Origin: Gammaproteobacteria bacterium
GTDB lineage: Bacteria > Pseudomonadota > Gammaproteobacteria > Steroidobacterales > Steroidobacteraceae
Assembly: GCA_013289615.1 (NCBI GenBank)
Contig: JABCZO010000016.1
Span: 1-64,000, forward strand
Length of the DNA: 64,000 bases
Direction: 5' to 3'
Shown here: one piece after another, positions 1 through 9,562 of the stretch
Numbering within the stretch: the first letter of the stretch is position 1
How the letters are laid out: each line of letters opens with the position of its first letter
Notes under the pieces: model-generated
The model's input: the letters and a program-made list of their open reading frames with translations, nothing else
What the model was told of the DNA's origin: nothing
Database searches by the model: none
Translations under genes and position numbers: made by a program

Positions 1-46
1 CACTGGCGCAGCTGGTCAAATCTGCCGCCGGCGCCGGCAAACCTTG

Positions 47-850
47 TTAGAACCCGGGGCGCGGATCCAGAAACAGCAGTTTGAGCGATTCCGGAACGAT
101 CGATTTGTGACCCGCCCGGTCCGAGCCGGCAGCCGCCGCGGCGGCGTCGAGCTCCGCTGCAACCAGGTAATTTCGTCCCGTGTCGGGATCGACGCTCATC
201 GTTCTGGCCGTAGGCGCGGTCACGACGCCGCCGAGCGAGACAAAGGTCTGCGCGTCCTTCCCCTGAATGATCGACAATGTACCGTATTGACCGTTGGAGC
301 TGAAAACGAGCTTGCGCTTGGAATCGAATGCCGCCGCGTCAGAGCCGCGGCCAATCGGCAGCGTCGCGACGATTGCGCCAGTGTCCGTACTGACGACGAC
401 CAGCGTGCTATTGACGCAGCTCGCGAACAGCCGGCCACTCGCCGTGTCGATCGCCAATCCATGAGGTTTGCTGCAATTGGGAATCGACCAGCGCGCATCG
501 ACCTGGTTGGTCCTGGTGTCGACGCGGACGATTTGCTGCCTTTCCGCGCCGTTGACGTACAGCTTACCGTCCCCGCCGTCGACCGCGGACTCGAGCTTGC
601 CCCCGACCTGCACCGTGGCCATGGCGCTGTCTGTCCTGGGGTCGATCACCGTGAGAGTGCCGGAGTCGCCATTGACAACGAAAACGTGTTTGCCGGCGGA
701 AGCGTAGACCATCGCATCGGCATCTTCGCCGCCCTTGATTCGATTTAGTGGCCGTAGGGTCTTGAGATCGAAAGAGCCGGCCTCGCCAGCGCGACGGCGC
801 TGAAACCTCGAGTGCCGACACATGACCACGTTGCGCGCGGTGTTACGCAA
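47..850 (-). pseudogene. 5'-truncated YVTN-family beta-propeller protein
   Basis: The reading frame holds repeated beta-propeller blades of the YVTN/YncE type (motifs HVFVVNGDSGTLTVID, GRLFASCVNSTLVVV and KLVFSSNGQYGTLSII). Family members are normally exported proteins of about 320-340 residues with a signal peptide. Here family-like sequence begins only near residue 26 (SFDLKTLRPLN, about position 774). The preceding 25 residues are Arg-rich and resemble neither a signal peptide nor a blade. The first one or two blades and the export signal are therefore missing, and the frame start at 850 is probably accidental. Its broken 5' end faces the broken 5' end of the integrase fragment on the other strand, so both were probably cut by one rearrangement. 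The C-terminus (LFLDPRPGF) looks intact. The family assignment is secure; the pseudogene status is inferred. Confidence 0.6.
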
Positions 851-858
851 GTGGTGCC

Positions 859-1161
859 GAATGGGACCATCTGAGCACGATTCCCAAAGTTCCTATGTTC
901 GAAGTGCGAACGACTGAGAAGCGATGGCTCACACCTGAAGAGGTTGGTGAACTTCGAAAACACTTGCCAAAACATCTAAAACTGGCTGCTGACCTTGCCG
1001 TGTATACCGGCATGCGCATTTCGTCGATGCTCAATTTGACTTGGGATCGCATCAACCTGGACGAGGCTCACGCATGGGTGCCGGGTCAGGGTCAGCACAT
1101 GAAGTCCGGCAAGCCGTTGGGGATTCAGTTCATTGAAGGAGCGATCACAACGAGCCGCTGA
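859..1161 (+). pseudogene. Tyrosine recombinase (integrase) fragment
   Basis: Family-like sequence starts near 859 (EWDHLSTIPKVPMF), runs through RWLTPEEVGELRKHLP and reaches YTGMRISSMLNLTWDRI, the box that carries the first catalytic arginine of phage-type tyrosine recombinases. It continues to AWVPGQGQHMKSGKP and then hits a stop at 1161. The N-terminal DNA-binding half is missing. So are the downstream catalytic His, Arg and Tyr boxes, so the product cannot be an active recombinase. An ATG at 895 could start an 88-residue peptide, but the homology extends upstream of it. It ends 48 bp before the 3' end of tRNA-Lys, the usual position of an integrase next to its attachment site. It is best read as the relic of an integrative element. 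Confidence 0.75.
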
Positions 1162-1208
1162 CGCATCAAACGATGTGGATGTTCTTAAGTTTCTCAGTGA
1201 CTTGGGCC

Positions 1209-1281
1209 TGGGTCGGGTGGGGCTCGAACCCACGACCAACGCCTTAAAAGGGCGCTGCTCTACCGACTGAGCTACCGACCC
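1209..1281 (-). tRNA. tRNA-Lys (anticodon UUU)
   Basis: Read on the minus strand, the sequence folds as a full cloverleaf: acceptor stem GGGTCGG/CCGACCC, D-arm GCTC...GAGC, anticodon loop CTTTTAA with anticodon TTT, and T-arm GTGGG-TTCGAGC-CCCAC. Its length is 73 nt including the discriminator A. The next three bases are GGC, so CCA is not encoded. It lies upstream of queC in the same direction. A broken integrase at its 3' side suggests that its 3' end served as an attachment site. Confidence 0.96.
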
Positions 1282-1338
1282 GCTGAGCGGCCGCGCATGA
1301 TAGACGAAAAGCCATTATCGCGGCACGCTGGCCCGGCG

Positions 1339-2028
1339 TCACTGGTAGCGGGTCGGATCGGTGATGCCCGCTGCCTCGAAGCCTTGACGCCGCAGCCGGC
1401 ACGAATCGCACTGGCCGCAGGCCTGCCCCGCGGCATCGGCCTGGTAGCACGACACGGTCATGGCGTAGTCGACCCCAAGCCCGATACCGTTTCGAATGAT
1501 CTGTGCCTTGCTCATCGAGATCAGCGGTGCATGCACGCGAAAGCAAGCGCCTTCGACGCCCGCCTTGGTCGCGAGCCGCGCCAGCTGCTCGAAGCTGCGG
1601 ATGAATTCGGGCCGGCAGTCCGGGTAGCCCGAATAATCGATGGCGTTGACGCCGACCACCAGGTTGCGCGCTTCGAGCACTTCGGCCCAGGCCAGCGCCA
1701 GTGCCAGTAACAGGGTATTGCGTGCCGGCACGTAGCTGACAGGAATGCCGCTGCTCGGTTGGTCGGGCAGCGGCAGACTCCAGTCGGTCAACGCCGAGCC
1801 GCCAATACCGGCCAGATCCACCTGCATCACGCGATGCTCATGCGCCGACAGTGCGTGCGCGACGCGCGCGGCGGCCGCGAGCTCGGATTGGTGACGCTGG
1901 CCGTAGGCAACCGTCAAGGCGTAGCAATCGAAGCCCTGGGCACGCGCCCAGGCGAGCGCGGTGCTCGAGTCGAGGCCGCCGGAGAGCAACACGACCGCGC
2001 GCCCGACGCTGTCAGCGGCCGGGCTCAT
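1339..2028 (-). CDS. queC: 7-cyano-7-deazaguanine synthase QueC
   Basis: QueC converts 7-carboxy-7-deazaguanine to preQ0 with ATP and ammonia, an early step in making the tRNA base queuosine. The 229-residue length is normal. The ATP-pyrophosphatase loop SGGLDSS is at residues 16-22. The zinc site comprises Cys194, Cys204, Cys207 and Cys210. The start ATG at 2028 lies inside the end of queE (17 bp overlap), so the two are translationally coupled and the pathway steps are adjacent. It is the last gene of the tol-pal/que group before tRNA-Lys. Confidence 0.95.
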   Translation of the reverse strand: MSPAADSVGRAVVLLSGGLDSSTALAWARAQGFDCYALTVAYGQRHQSELAAAARVAHALSAHEHRVMQVDLAGIGGSALTDWSLPLPDQPSSGIPVSYVPARNTLLLALALAWAEVLEARNLVVGVNAIDYSGYPDCRPEFIRSFEQLARLATKAGVEGACFRVHAPLISMSKAQIIRNGIGLGVDYAMTVSCYQADAAGQACGQCDSCRLRRQGFEAAGITDPTRYQ

Positions 2029-2665
2029 TGCCCCACAGGTGCTTGTGCAACTGGATCTGGAAGCGCACCGGCAAACGGTCGGCCAGAATCCAGTCGGCGA
2101 GCTGTCGCGCCGCGAGCTGCTCGTGACTCGGCGAGAACAGCACCTGGCAGCGCTGTGCCAGCTGCAACGCTGCTACCTTGCCGCGACTCCATTCGTAATC
2201 GCTGCGGTCACAGAGCACGAACTTGATCTGCTCTTCCGGCCGCAGCAGCGCCAGTTGATCGTAGCGATTACGGTGCTCTTCGCCCGACCCCGGCGTCTTG
2301 ACGTCGACGATGCGGATCACGCGCGCATCGACCGTGTCGATCGGCAGCGCGCCGCTGGTCTCGAGCGATACCCGAAAGCCGGCCTCGGCCAGAGTTTTCA
2401 GCAGCGCCAGGCAGTGCGGTTGTGCCAGCGGCTCGCCGCCGGTGACGCAGACGTAGCGTGCTTCAAATTCGCGCACGCGCTCGACGATGGCGGGAAGCTG
2501 CCACCACTCGCCGCCGTGAAAGGCATAGGCGGTATCGCAATATTGGCAGCGCAGCGGGCAACCGGTCAGGCGAATGAACACCGTCGGGATTCCAACCGTA
2601 TCCGCTTCGCCTTGCAGCGAGTAGAAGATTTCCGTGAGCTTGAGCCGGACGCTCAAAGCGCGCAC
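2012..2665 (-). CDS. queE: 7-carboxy-7-deazaguanine synthase QueE
   Basis: A radical SAM enzyme that rearranges 6-carboxytetrahydropterin to 7-carboxy-7-deazaguanine, the QueC substrate. The N-terminus carries the family signature EIFYSLQGE. The cluster-binding motif is CX3CX2C, with Cys36, Cys40 and Cys43 in [19 protein letters not shown] follows as the SAM-contacting glycine motif. It has 217 residues. The start is GTG at 2665, directly after the cpoB stop, with no better ATG in frame. It overlaps queC by 17 bp. Confidence 0.95.
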   Translation of the reverse strand: MRALSVRLKLTEIFYSLQGEADTVGIPTVFIRLTGCPLRCQYCDTAYAFHGGEWWQLPAIVERVREFEARYVCVTGGEPLAQPHCLALLKTLAEAGFRVSLETSGALPIDTVDARVIRIVDVKTPGSGEEHRNRYDQLALLRPEEQIKFVLCDRSDYEWSRGKVAALQLAQRCQVLFSPSHEQLAARQLADWILADRLPVRFQIQLHKHLWGNEPGR

Positions 2666-3418
2666 CTAATGCTCGTCGGCGGGAATGTTCTGCAGTCTTG
2701 CAGCCGCGAGTTTTGCCGCATCGCTGTTCGGGAAACGCTGCATCACCTGTTTCAGAGTGGCGCGCGCGTCAGTCAGCTTCTTCTGATCGATCTGCGTCAG
2801 CCCGAGCTTCAGCAGCGCGTCGGGAACCTTGGGTGACTGCGGATATTGCTCGCCGACGGCACGAAACGTGGCGGCGGCATTGTCGTAGTCGTGGGTGACG
2901 TAGTAGGCCTCGCCCAGCCAGTACTGGGCGTTGCCGGCGAGCTGGCTCTGCGGATAGCTGCGCAGGAAGTCGCGAAAGCGCGTGATGGCGCTGGGGTAGT
3001 CGGTGGACTTGAGTGCATCGAACGCGCGCGTATAGGCGGCCTGCTCGCCGCCGCTATCCGCACCGGCGCCGCTGCCATCGCCAGGCCCGGCCGCGCTCTT
3101 CGCCCCCGGCTGCAGCGCCGACAGCCGCCGGTCGAGATCGGCATACAGGTCACGCTGCTGCTTGCGCAGCATGTCGTTGCTGTTTTGCAGCTCTTCGAGC
3201 TCGCCGCGCAGCTGGCGCATCTGCGCCTCGATCGCATCGAGGCGCTGCGACAGTTGCATCAGGCCCTGGTTGACGTGCTCGACGCGCCCGAGCCGCTCAT
3301 CGACGTCATTGAGCTTGACCACCGTCGGATCGGGCTGCGCCGGCGTCGACTCGCAGCCGGCCAGCGCCAGCGTCGATATCGCGAGGCACAGCCATCGGCG
3401 CAGCAACGGAGACATCAT
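2666..3418 (-). CDS. cpoB: Cell division coordinator CpoB (YbgF), with a lipobox
   Basis: CpoB links outer-membrane constriction by Tol-Pal to septal peptidoglycan synthesis. The order here is a hydrophobic N-terminus, a coiled coil (VDERLGRVEHVNQGL through RKQQRDLYADLDRRL) that trimerises and binds TolA in known homologues, a Gly/Ala/Ser linker, then C-terminal TPR repeats (AITRFRDFLRSYPQS, ATFRAVGEQYPQS). ATG codons at 3418 and 3415 and a GTG at 3424 are all possible starts. 3418 is preferred; the pal stop lies just upstream. LALAGC followed by Glu-Ser resembles a lipoprotein signal with Cys22, whereas the E. coli protein is soluble. It sits between pal and queE, the normal position. Confidence 0.92.
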   Translation of the reverse strand: MMSPLLRRWLCLAISTLALAGCESTPAQPDPTVVKLNDVDERLGRVEHVNQGLMQLSQRLDAIEAQMRQLRGELEELQNSNDMLRKQQRDLYADLDRRLSALQPGAKSAAGPGDGSGAGADSGGEQAAYTRAFDALKSTDYPSAITRFRDFLRSYPQSQLAGNAQYWLGEAYYVTHDYDNAAATFRAVGEQYPQSPKVPDALLKLGLTQIDQKKLTDARATLKQVMQRFPNSDAAKLAAARLQNIPADEH

Positions 3419-3425
3419 GGCCACT

Positions 3426-3971
3426 TCAGTTCAGATAGACGATGTCGACCCGTCGATTGCGTGCCCAGGCCTCTTCCGTGTGCCCGGTGACCGCCGGCCG
3501 CTCCTCGCCATAGCTCACGGTGGTGATCTGCGTGTCGATCACCCCCTGCAGCGTCAGCGCCCGACGCACCGACTGCGCGCGCCGCTCGCCGAGGCCAATG
3601 TTGTATTCGCGCGAGCCGCGCTCGTCGGTATTGCCCTCCAATCGCACCCGGATGTTCGGGTTCGCGGCCAGGTAGCGCGCATGGGCGGTGACCAGGCCGT
3701 TGTATTCGGACTTGACCTCGCTGCTGTCGAAGTCGAAATAAATCGTCCGATTCTGCAGCTGGGCGCCCGATGGGCCGGCCACACCCGCGCCGGTACCGCC
3801 GGCAACGCCGGCGCCGTAGGCGCTCGAAGCGTCCGCGCCCGCGGTCAGGGATTGATCGGCCGGCACCGCGGCATTGCTGCTGGTTGCGGTCGGGCGCGGC
3901 TTTTTGCTGCTGCAGCCGGCAGCCAGCGAGACGCCGAGCACAGCGATCAGGATGAGAACCGTCTTGTTCAT
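3426..3971 (-). CDS. pal: Peptidoglycan-associated lipoprotein Pal
   Basis: Pal is the outer-membrane lipoprotein of the Tol-Pal complex; it binds peptidoglycan and TolB. It has 181 residues. The signal peptide ends in LAAGC, so Cys20 is the lipidated residue. An Ala/Gly-rich linker leads to an OmpA-like domain from about residue 75 (RTIYFDFDSSEVKSEY). That domain holds the peptidoglycan-contact segment GNTDERGSREYN and the final RNRRVDIVYLN. A GGAG ribosome-binding site lies 7 nt before the ATG. The 95 bp between tolB and pal hold a GCTGCC/GGCAGC hairpin (3990-4008) but no T-run. Confidence 0.96.
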   Translation of the reverse strand: MNKTVLILIAVLGVSLAAGCSSKKPRPTATSSNAAVPADQSLTAGADASSAYGAGVAGGTGAGVAGPSGAQLQNRTIYFDFDSSEVKSEYNGLVTAHARYLAANPNIRVRLEGNTDERGSREYNIGLGERRAQSVRRALTLQGVIDTQITTVSYGEERPAVTGHTEEAWARNRRVDIVYLN

Positions 3972-4066
3972 GTCGCTACTCCATTAGTCGCTGCCGGGTC
4001 GCGGCAGCCGCCTTATTACCACACTGTGCCTTCAGTCACACCTGCCGAGGCCTTAATCGGGCAGCG

Positions 4067-5422
4067 CTAGCGCGGAAAGGGTCCCCACACCGGCTCACGC
4101 ACCTCGCCCTGATCCGACTTCAGCCGTTGCGTGACCAGGCCGTCGACCGACACGGTCTGCAGTGTGCCGACCTCGCCGTCACGGCCGGCGTAAATGACGA
4201 CGGCACCGTTGGGTGCAAAACTCGGCGACTCATCCAGGGCGCCGTGCGAGAGCACGCTCACGGTGCCGGAGGCCAGATCCTGCACCGCGATCCGATAGTT
4301 GCCGCCCTCGCGCGTCACGAAGGCGATCTTCTTGCCATCCGGCGACAGGCGCGGGCGTGCGTTATATCCGGAACCGAAGGTGATGCGTTCAACGCGCTTG
4401 GGCTGGGCGATATCGACCTTATAGATCTGCGGGCCGCCGGCGCGATCCGACGTGAAATACACGCTCTTGCCGTCCGGACTCCAGGCCGGCTCGGTATCGA
4501 CCGCCGGATCATCCGTCAGCCGCGTGAGCCCCTGGGTGCTCAGATCGAGCAGCCAGACGTCGAGGTTGCCGCCGGCGCCCGACAGTGTCAGCGCCAGGCG
4601 TGTGCCGTCGGGCGAATAGGCCGGTGCCCCGTTGACACCCACCCGGGCCGACACCAGCTGGCGCTCACCGGTGCGCACTTTCTGCACGTACACGCCCGAC
4701 AGCCGGTTTTCAAATGACACGTAGGCCAGCCACTGCTCGTCGGGCGACCACGCCGGGGACATGATCGGCTGCGACGACTCGAGAATCACCTTGGGATTCT
4801 CGCCGTCGGCGTCGGCAACGATGAGCTGGAAGCGCTGGCTGGGCGGCTTTCCCTGCACCGCCACGTAGGCGATGCGCGTGGCGAAGGCGCCACGCACGCC
4901 GAGCACCTTCCCATAGATGAAATCGCTCACCAGATGCGCAGCGTTACGCAGGCTGCCGGCGTTGGCGATGAACTTCTGGCTGGCGACGCGCGTGCCAGTC
5001 TGAATATTGATCAGATCGCAGTCGATGTCGAGCTCGCCGGCGGAGGGCGCGGTGACGCGGCCGACGACCACGTAGTCGTTGCCCGCCGCCTTCCAGTCGG
5101 CCGCCTGCACATCATTAGCGCTGGTCGGGGTGGTCAGCATGTCGCGCCGCTGCATGGCGCGAAAGCGTGCGCTGCTCTCCAGGTCGTGTTGAACCACCGC
5201 GGCGACGTCAAAGCCGCCGTCCGCCGGCACCGCGCGGCCGAACGGAACGATAGCGATCGGTATCGGATCGGTGACGCCCTTGGTGATCAGGATCTGCAGC
5301 TCGGCGTGCGCTGGCGCGACGCCCAGGCCGAAGGCCGCCAGCGCCAGCAGGGCGCAGCCACGAACTTGGCGCGCGCGCTGTCGCAACGGTCCCGCCACCC
5401 TATCGGTCATTAGGTTATTCAT
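4067..5422 (-). CDS. tolB: Tol-Pal system periplasmic protein TolB
   Basis: TolB is the periplasmic beta-propeller that shuttles between Pal and TolA. The N-terminal signal ends in APAHA before ELQI. The TolB_N domain (LQILITKGVTDPIPIAIVPF) is followed by blades with the repeated SPDG/WSPDG motif (PAWSPDEQWLAY, PAYSPDGTRLAL, PAWSPDGKSVYF, PRLSPDGKKIAF). ATGs at 5440, 5422 and 5410 and a TTG at 5455 are possible starts. 5422 gives 451 residues and an ordinary signal peptide and overlaps the tolA stop by 8 bp. No strong ribosome-binding site separates the candidates, so the exact start is uncertain. Confidence 0.94.
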   Translation of the reverse strand: MNNLMTDRVAGPLRQRARQVRGCALLALAAFGLGVAPAHAELQILITKGVTDPIPIAIVPFGRAVPADGGFDVAAVVQHDLESSARFRAMQRRDMLTTPTSANDVQAADWKAAGNDYVVVGRVTAPSAGELDIDCDLINIQTGTRVASQKFIANAGSLRNAAHLVSDFIYGKVLGVRGAFATRIAYVAVQGKPPSQRFQLIVADADGENPKVILESSQPIMSPAWSPDEQWLAYVSFENRLSGVYVQKVRTGERQLVSARVGVNGAPAYSPDGTRLALTLSGAGGNLDVWLLDLSTQGLTRLTDDPAVDTEPAWSPDGKSVYFTSDRAGGPQIYKVDIAQPKRVERITFGSGYNARPRLSPDGKKIAFVTREGGNYRIAVQDLASGTVSVLSHGALDESPSFAPNGAVVIYAGRDGEVGTLQTVSVDGLVTQRLKSDQGEVREPVWGPFPR

Positions 5423-6275
5423 CGGGCGCGAACGTAACATCGATGTTTGGATCAAACAATGCCGGATCCGAGGGCGCGGGCAGCGGCGAGGCCCGGTAGG
5501 CGGCGGTTTCCACCGACTGTCTTACCGCCTCATCGCCATTGCAGCCCGCCACCACCACATGCGTGATCTCACCGCCCGGGATCTGCGTGATGTGCAGGCT
5601 GCACTTCACGCCCGCCCGCGCACTCGAGGGGCGAATCCACGCGCGGTTGATCCGCGCTGTGATCAACGCCAGATACTCGGCCTTGGCCGGACTGGATTGC
5701 ACTGCATTGAGATGTTCTTCACTGGCCAGCTGTGAGCGCAGATCCGCCTCGCGCTGCGCACGTTCCTGTTCGAGTTTGCGCTGCTGGGCGAGCTGCTGCG
5801 CCTTGCGGTCGGCCTCGGCCTTGGCGGCAGCGGCGCGCTCGGCGTCCGCCTTTGCGGCAGCGGCACGCTCGGCCTCCGCCCTGGCCGCCTGGGCTTTTTC
5901 GGCGGCGGCCCGCTCGGCCTGCTCCTCGGCAGCGCGCTTCTCCTGCGCCGCGCGCTCCTGTTCCTGGGCTTTTTGCCGCGCCTCCTGTTCCGCATGCGCC
6001 CGCTCCTCACGTGCCTGCTGTTCCGCATGCTCATCGTGCGCGGGCGGTGGTGGTGGCGGATTTTCGGGTGGCGCTGGGTTCGGCGCGGGCGGCGCGGATG
6101 GCGCAGCCTGCGGCGGCGCATCGCGCACCACCGTTGCCTCGATGGCCAGGCTCGGCGCGGTCACCGTGGGCTGCCGGTACTGCCACCATCCCCAGAGCAG
6201 TGCGCCGACGATCGCTGCATGGATCAGTATCGACAGCACGATCGACAGGATGCGATCGCTCCGGCGTTCACTCAT
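5415..6275 (-). CDS. tolA: Cell envelope integrity protein TolA
   Basis: TolA bridges the inner-membrane TolQR motor to TolB and Pal. Residues 10-32 form the membrane helix with the Ser/His face (SILIHAAI) used to contact TolQR. A Pro-rich stretch (residues 55-80) precedes a long Ala/Glu/Arg/Lys helix of about 110 residues. The C-terminal domain has the two conserved Cys (VKCSLHI and VVAGCNG) and the usual NRAWIRP start. It has 286 residues and is shorter in the helix than E. coli TolA (421). ATGA overlap with tolR. Confidence 0.94.
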   Translation of the reverse strand: MSERRSDRILSIVLSILIHAAIVGALLWGWWQYRQPTVTAPSLAIEATVVRDAPPQAAPSAPPAPNPAPPENPPPPPPAHDEHAEQQAREERAHAEQEARQKAQEQERAAQEKRAAEEQAERAAAEKAQAARAEAERAAAAKADAERAAAAKAEADRKAQQLAQQRKLEQERAQREADLRSQLASEEHLNAVQSSPAKAEYLALITARINRAWIRPSSARAGVKCSLHITQIPGGEITHVVVAGCNGDEAVRQSVETAAYRASPLPAPSDPALFDPNIDVTFAPDE

Positions 6276-6718
6276 GGCCGGGTCGGTGCCTTGGGCAGCG
6301 GGTCGGTCTGGAAGCCGACCTTATGGGCGCCGGCCTGCTGCAGAATGACCATGGCCTGCACCACGCGGCCGTAATTGACTGCCTTATCGCCATTGACCAG
6401 CACCGCGCGTTCCGGCGCGCGTCGTAGTGCCGCGGTCGCGCGCACCAGCGCGGTCTGATCGTCGATCGGCTGGCGCGGATTGGCGCCCAGATTGAGGTAC
6501 AGCTGGCCCTGGGCGTCGATCGACAGCACCAGCGGGGTCAGGTTCGCCTGGGCGGGGATCGGTTCGGCAGCCGCCTTCGGCAGGTCGACCTTGATCCCCT
6601 GGGTCAACAGCGGCGCCGTGATCATGAAAATGATCAGCAGCACCAGCATCACATCGATGTACGGCACGACGTTGATGTCGCCCATCAGCCGGCGCTTGCC
6701 TTTGGTGAGAGCGGGCAT
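6272..6718 (-). CDS. tolR: Tol-Pal system protein TolR
   Basis: An inner-membrane proton-channel subunit of the ExbD/TolR family, 148 residues. The single transmembrane helix (DVMLVLLIIFMITAPLL) carries the conserved Asp of the proton path at its start (PYIDVML). It is followed by the family motif VDLPKA. The periplasmic domain ends near residue 140. One base separates it from tolQ and its stop overlaps the tolA start, so QRA are coupled. Confidence 0.95.
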   Translation of the reverse strand: MPALTKGKRRLMGDINVVPYIDVMLVLLIIFMITAPLLTQGIKVDLPKAAAEPIPAQANLTPLVLSIDAQGQLYLNLGANPRQPIDDQTALVRATAALRRAPERAVLVNGDKAVNYGRVVQAMVILQQAGAHKVGFQTDPLPKAPTRP

Positions 6719-6719
6719 A

Positions 6720-7454
6720 TCAGCTCCTTATTCCGGCCGACGGTGCCGCCGGCGCGCTCGAGCCGACCGAGGCCCCGGCCGGGCCGCGCCCGGCATAGCG
6801 CTGCAGAATGGTCGACAGCTCCTCCATGAACGCGTCGTAGCGCAACTCCAGGCGGCTCGCCTGATCGGCGTAGCGGTTGTAGGCCACCACCGCCGGAATA
6901 GCGGCAAACAGACCGATCGCGGTGGTCACCAGCGCCTCGGATATCCCGGGGGCGACCATTGCCAGTGTTGCCTGCTGCACGTTTCCGAGCGAGCTGAATG
7001 CATTCATGATGCCCCAGACGGTGCCGAACAGCCCGACGTAGGGACTGGTGGAACCGACCGTGGCCAGCGTCGCCAGGCTGTGCTCGAGCCGCTCGATCTC
7101 CTTGAGCTGCGCGACGCGCATCGCGCGGCGCGAGCCTTCCAACAACATGTCCGCCGCGACCCCGCCCTGCGCCCGCAGCCGCGCGAATTCGCGAAAGCCG
7201 AACTCGAAGATGCTCTCCATGCCGGTGGCGCTGCCACGCGACTCGATGGCGCGATACAGCGAACTCAGGTCGCCACCGGACCAGAAACTGTTCTCGAAGC
7301 GATCGGCGTCGCGCTGCGCGCGCCCTACCACCAGGCGCTTGCGAAAGATGATGGCCCAGGACATCAGCGAGGCGGCCAGCAGAATGCCGATGACAATCTG
7401 CACCACCAGGCTGGACTGCACGATCATACGAAGAATCGACATCTCGCCGCCCAT
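6720..7454 (-). CDS. tolQ: Tol-Pal system protein TolQ
   Basis: The stator-type subunit of the ExbB/TolQ/MotA family that forms the proton channel with TolR. It has 244 residues and three transmembrane segments: near residues 14-36, near 140-160 (VGLFGTVWGIMNAF, with the family's Gly/Thr-rich helix), and near 170-200 (APGISEALVTTAIGLFAAIP). A basic cytoplasmic loop lies between the first two. It is followed immediately by tolR. ATG 7454 and ATG 7442 (Met5) are both possible starts. Confidence 0.95.
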   Translation of the reverse strand: MGGEMSILRMIVQSSLVVQIVIGILLAASLMSWAIIFRKRLVVGRAQRDADRFENSFWSGGDLSSLYRAIESRGSATGMESIFEFGFREFARLRAQGGVAADMLLEGSRRAMRVAQLKEIERLEHSLATLATVGSTSPYVGLFGTVWGIMNAFSSLGNVQQATLAMVAPGISEALVTTAIGLFAAIPAVVAYNRYADQASRLELRYDAFMEELSTILQRYAGRGPAGASVGSSAPAAPSAGIRS

Positions 7455-7488
7455 CAGCTACTCCTTGGGTTGCCGGCGCACGGCATGC

Positions 7489-7892
7489 TCATGCCGGCAA
7501 CTCTCTGACTATGACTGGCGGCAGGCGCCGTGGTTTCAGCGTCGCGGCGTCGAGGCAGGCGACGCGTACCGCGGCGCTCAGGAGCAACTCGCCCTCGAGC
7601 GGCTCGCGCCAGATGCGCTGCGAAAATAGGATGCTTGCGCCGCCTTCGCGCGCTGGCTCGCAGCTGATCGACAGCAGATCATCGAGCCGCGCCGGACGCC
7701 GGAACTGCGCCTCGAGCGCCACCACCGAGAACACCACTCCGGGGTCGCTCGCCAGCGCCAGCTGCGACACGCCGTGCGCGCGCAGCCACTCGGTACGCGA
7801 GCGCTCCAGGAACCGAAGATAATTCGCATAGTAAACAATACCTCCGGCATCGGTGTCTTCCCAGTAGACGCGCGCCTGCCAGACGAAGGGGA

Positions 7893-7896
<4 letters not shown>
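7489..7896 (-). CDS. ybgC: Tol-Pal associated acyl-CoA thioesterase YbgC
   Basis: A hot-dog-fold (4HBT) thioesterase usually encoded first in the tol-pal operon. It has 135 residues. The motif [19 protein letters not shown] holds the catalytic Asp and the family's Tyr-Tyr-Ala-Asn. The start is TTG at 7896, which overlaps the ruvB stop (TTGA); GAGGG a few bases upstream supports it, and no ATG in frame would keep the N-terminal motif. This joins the ruv and tol groups in one transcription unit. Confidence 0.93.
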
Positions 7897-8938
<1,042 letters not shown>

Positions 8939-8942
<4 letters not shown>

Positions 8943-9544
8943 GCGCGCACCGCGGCCTGCAGCGCACGCCGGATCAGCTCTTCGGTGGACAAGGTGGCGA
9001 TCTCGGCACCGACTGCCTTGAGCAGCTTTGTCGCCTCCACCGGTTTGTAGCCGAGTGACACCAGCGCACCATATGCCTCGGCTTCGGCGCCCTGTTGCGC
9101 GTCGCCGGAGCCGCGGCCGGCGCCGGCCGGTCCAACGCCGGGCTGATCGAGTCGATCGCGCATCTCGACGATCAGTCGTTCGGCGATCTTGCGGCCGACC
9201 CCGGGAATACGGGTCAGCGCGGCCGCGTCGTGCTCGCGCACAGCATGCGCAAACGTGGCCGCAGTCCCGCCCGAGAGTATCGCCAGGGCGATTCGCGGCC
9301 CGACACCCGACACCTTCAGCAGGTTGCGAAACAGCGTGCGCTCCTCGAGGCTGGCAAATCCATACAGGATGTGCGCGTCCTCGCGCACCAGCAGGTGCGT
9401 CAACAGCCGGGTGCGCTCGCCGACCGGCGGCAGGCTGTAAAAGGTAGACATCGGCGCCTCGACTTCATAGCCGATGCCGCCGACTTCGAGCAGCAGATGC
9501 GGCGGTGACTTATAGGCGAGCACGCCGGCGAGCGTTCCGATCAT
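8939..9544 (-). CDS. ruvA: Holliday junction recognition subunit RuvA
   Basis: RuvA tetramers hold the four-way junction and load RuvB. The canonical N-terminus [15 protein letters not shown] begins at ATG 9544. An in-frame TTG three codons upstream would add only three residues and is not needed. The first OB-fold domain runs to about residue 64. The helix-hairpin-helix pair follows ([36 protein letters not shown]). The C-terminal RuvB-binding domain (residues about 155-201) follows a flexible Gly/Ala linker. 201 residues. Confidence 0.96.
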
Positions 9545-9562
9545 GGCCCGCAAGCCCGCCGC

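Noticed and set aside
3-50. Plus-strand frame ending LVKSAAGAGKPC at a stop at 48-50, possibly the tail of a gene to the left
   Set aside because: Only 15 codons are visible and nothing identifies a family, so it cannot be supported.
3990-4008. GCTGCC/GGCAGC hairpin between tolB and pal
   Set aside because: No T-run; it could be an RNA-processing site but could equally be chance in GC-rich DNA.
5732-6427. Plus-strand frames opposite tolA
   Set aside because: The Ala/Glu/Arg helix of TolA gives long stop-free antisense frames; they have no domains or start signals.
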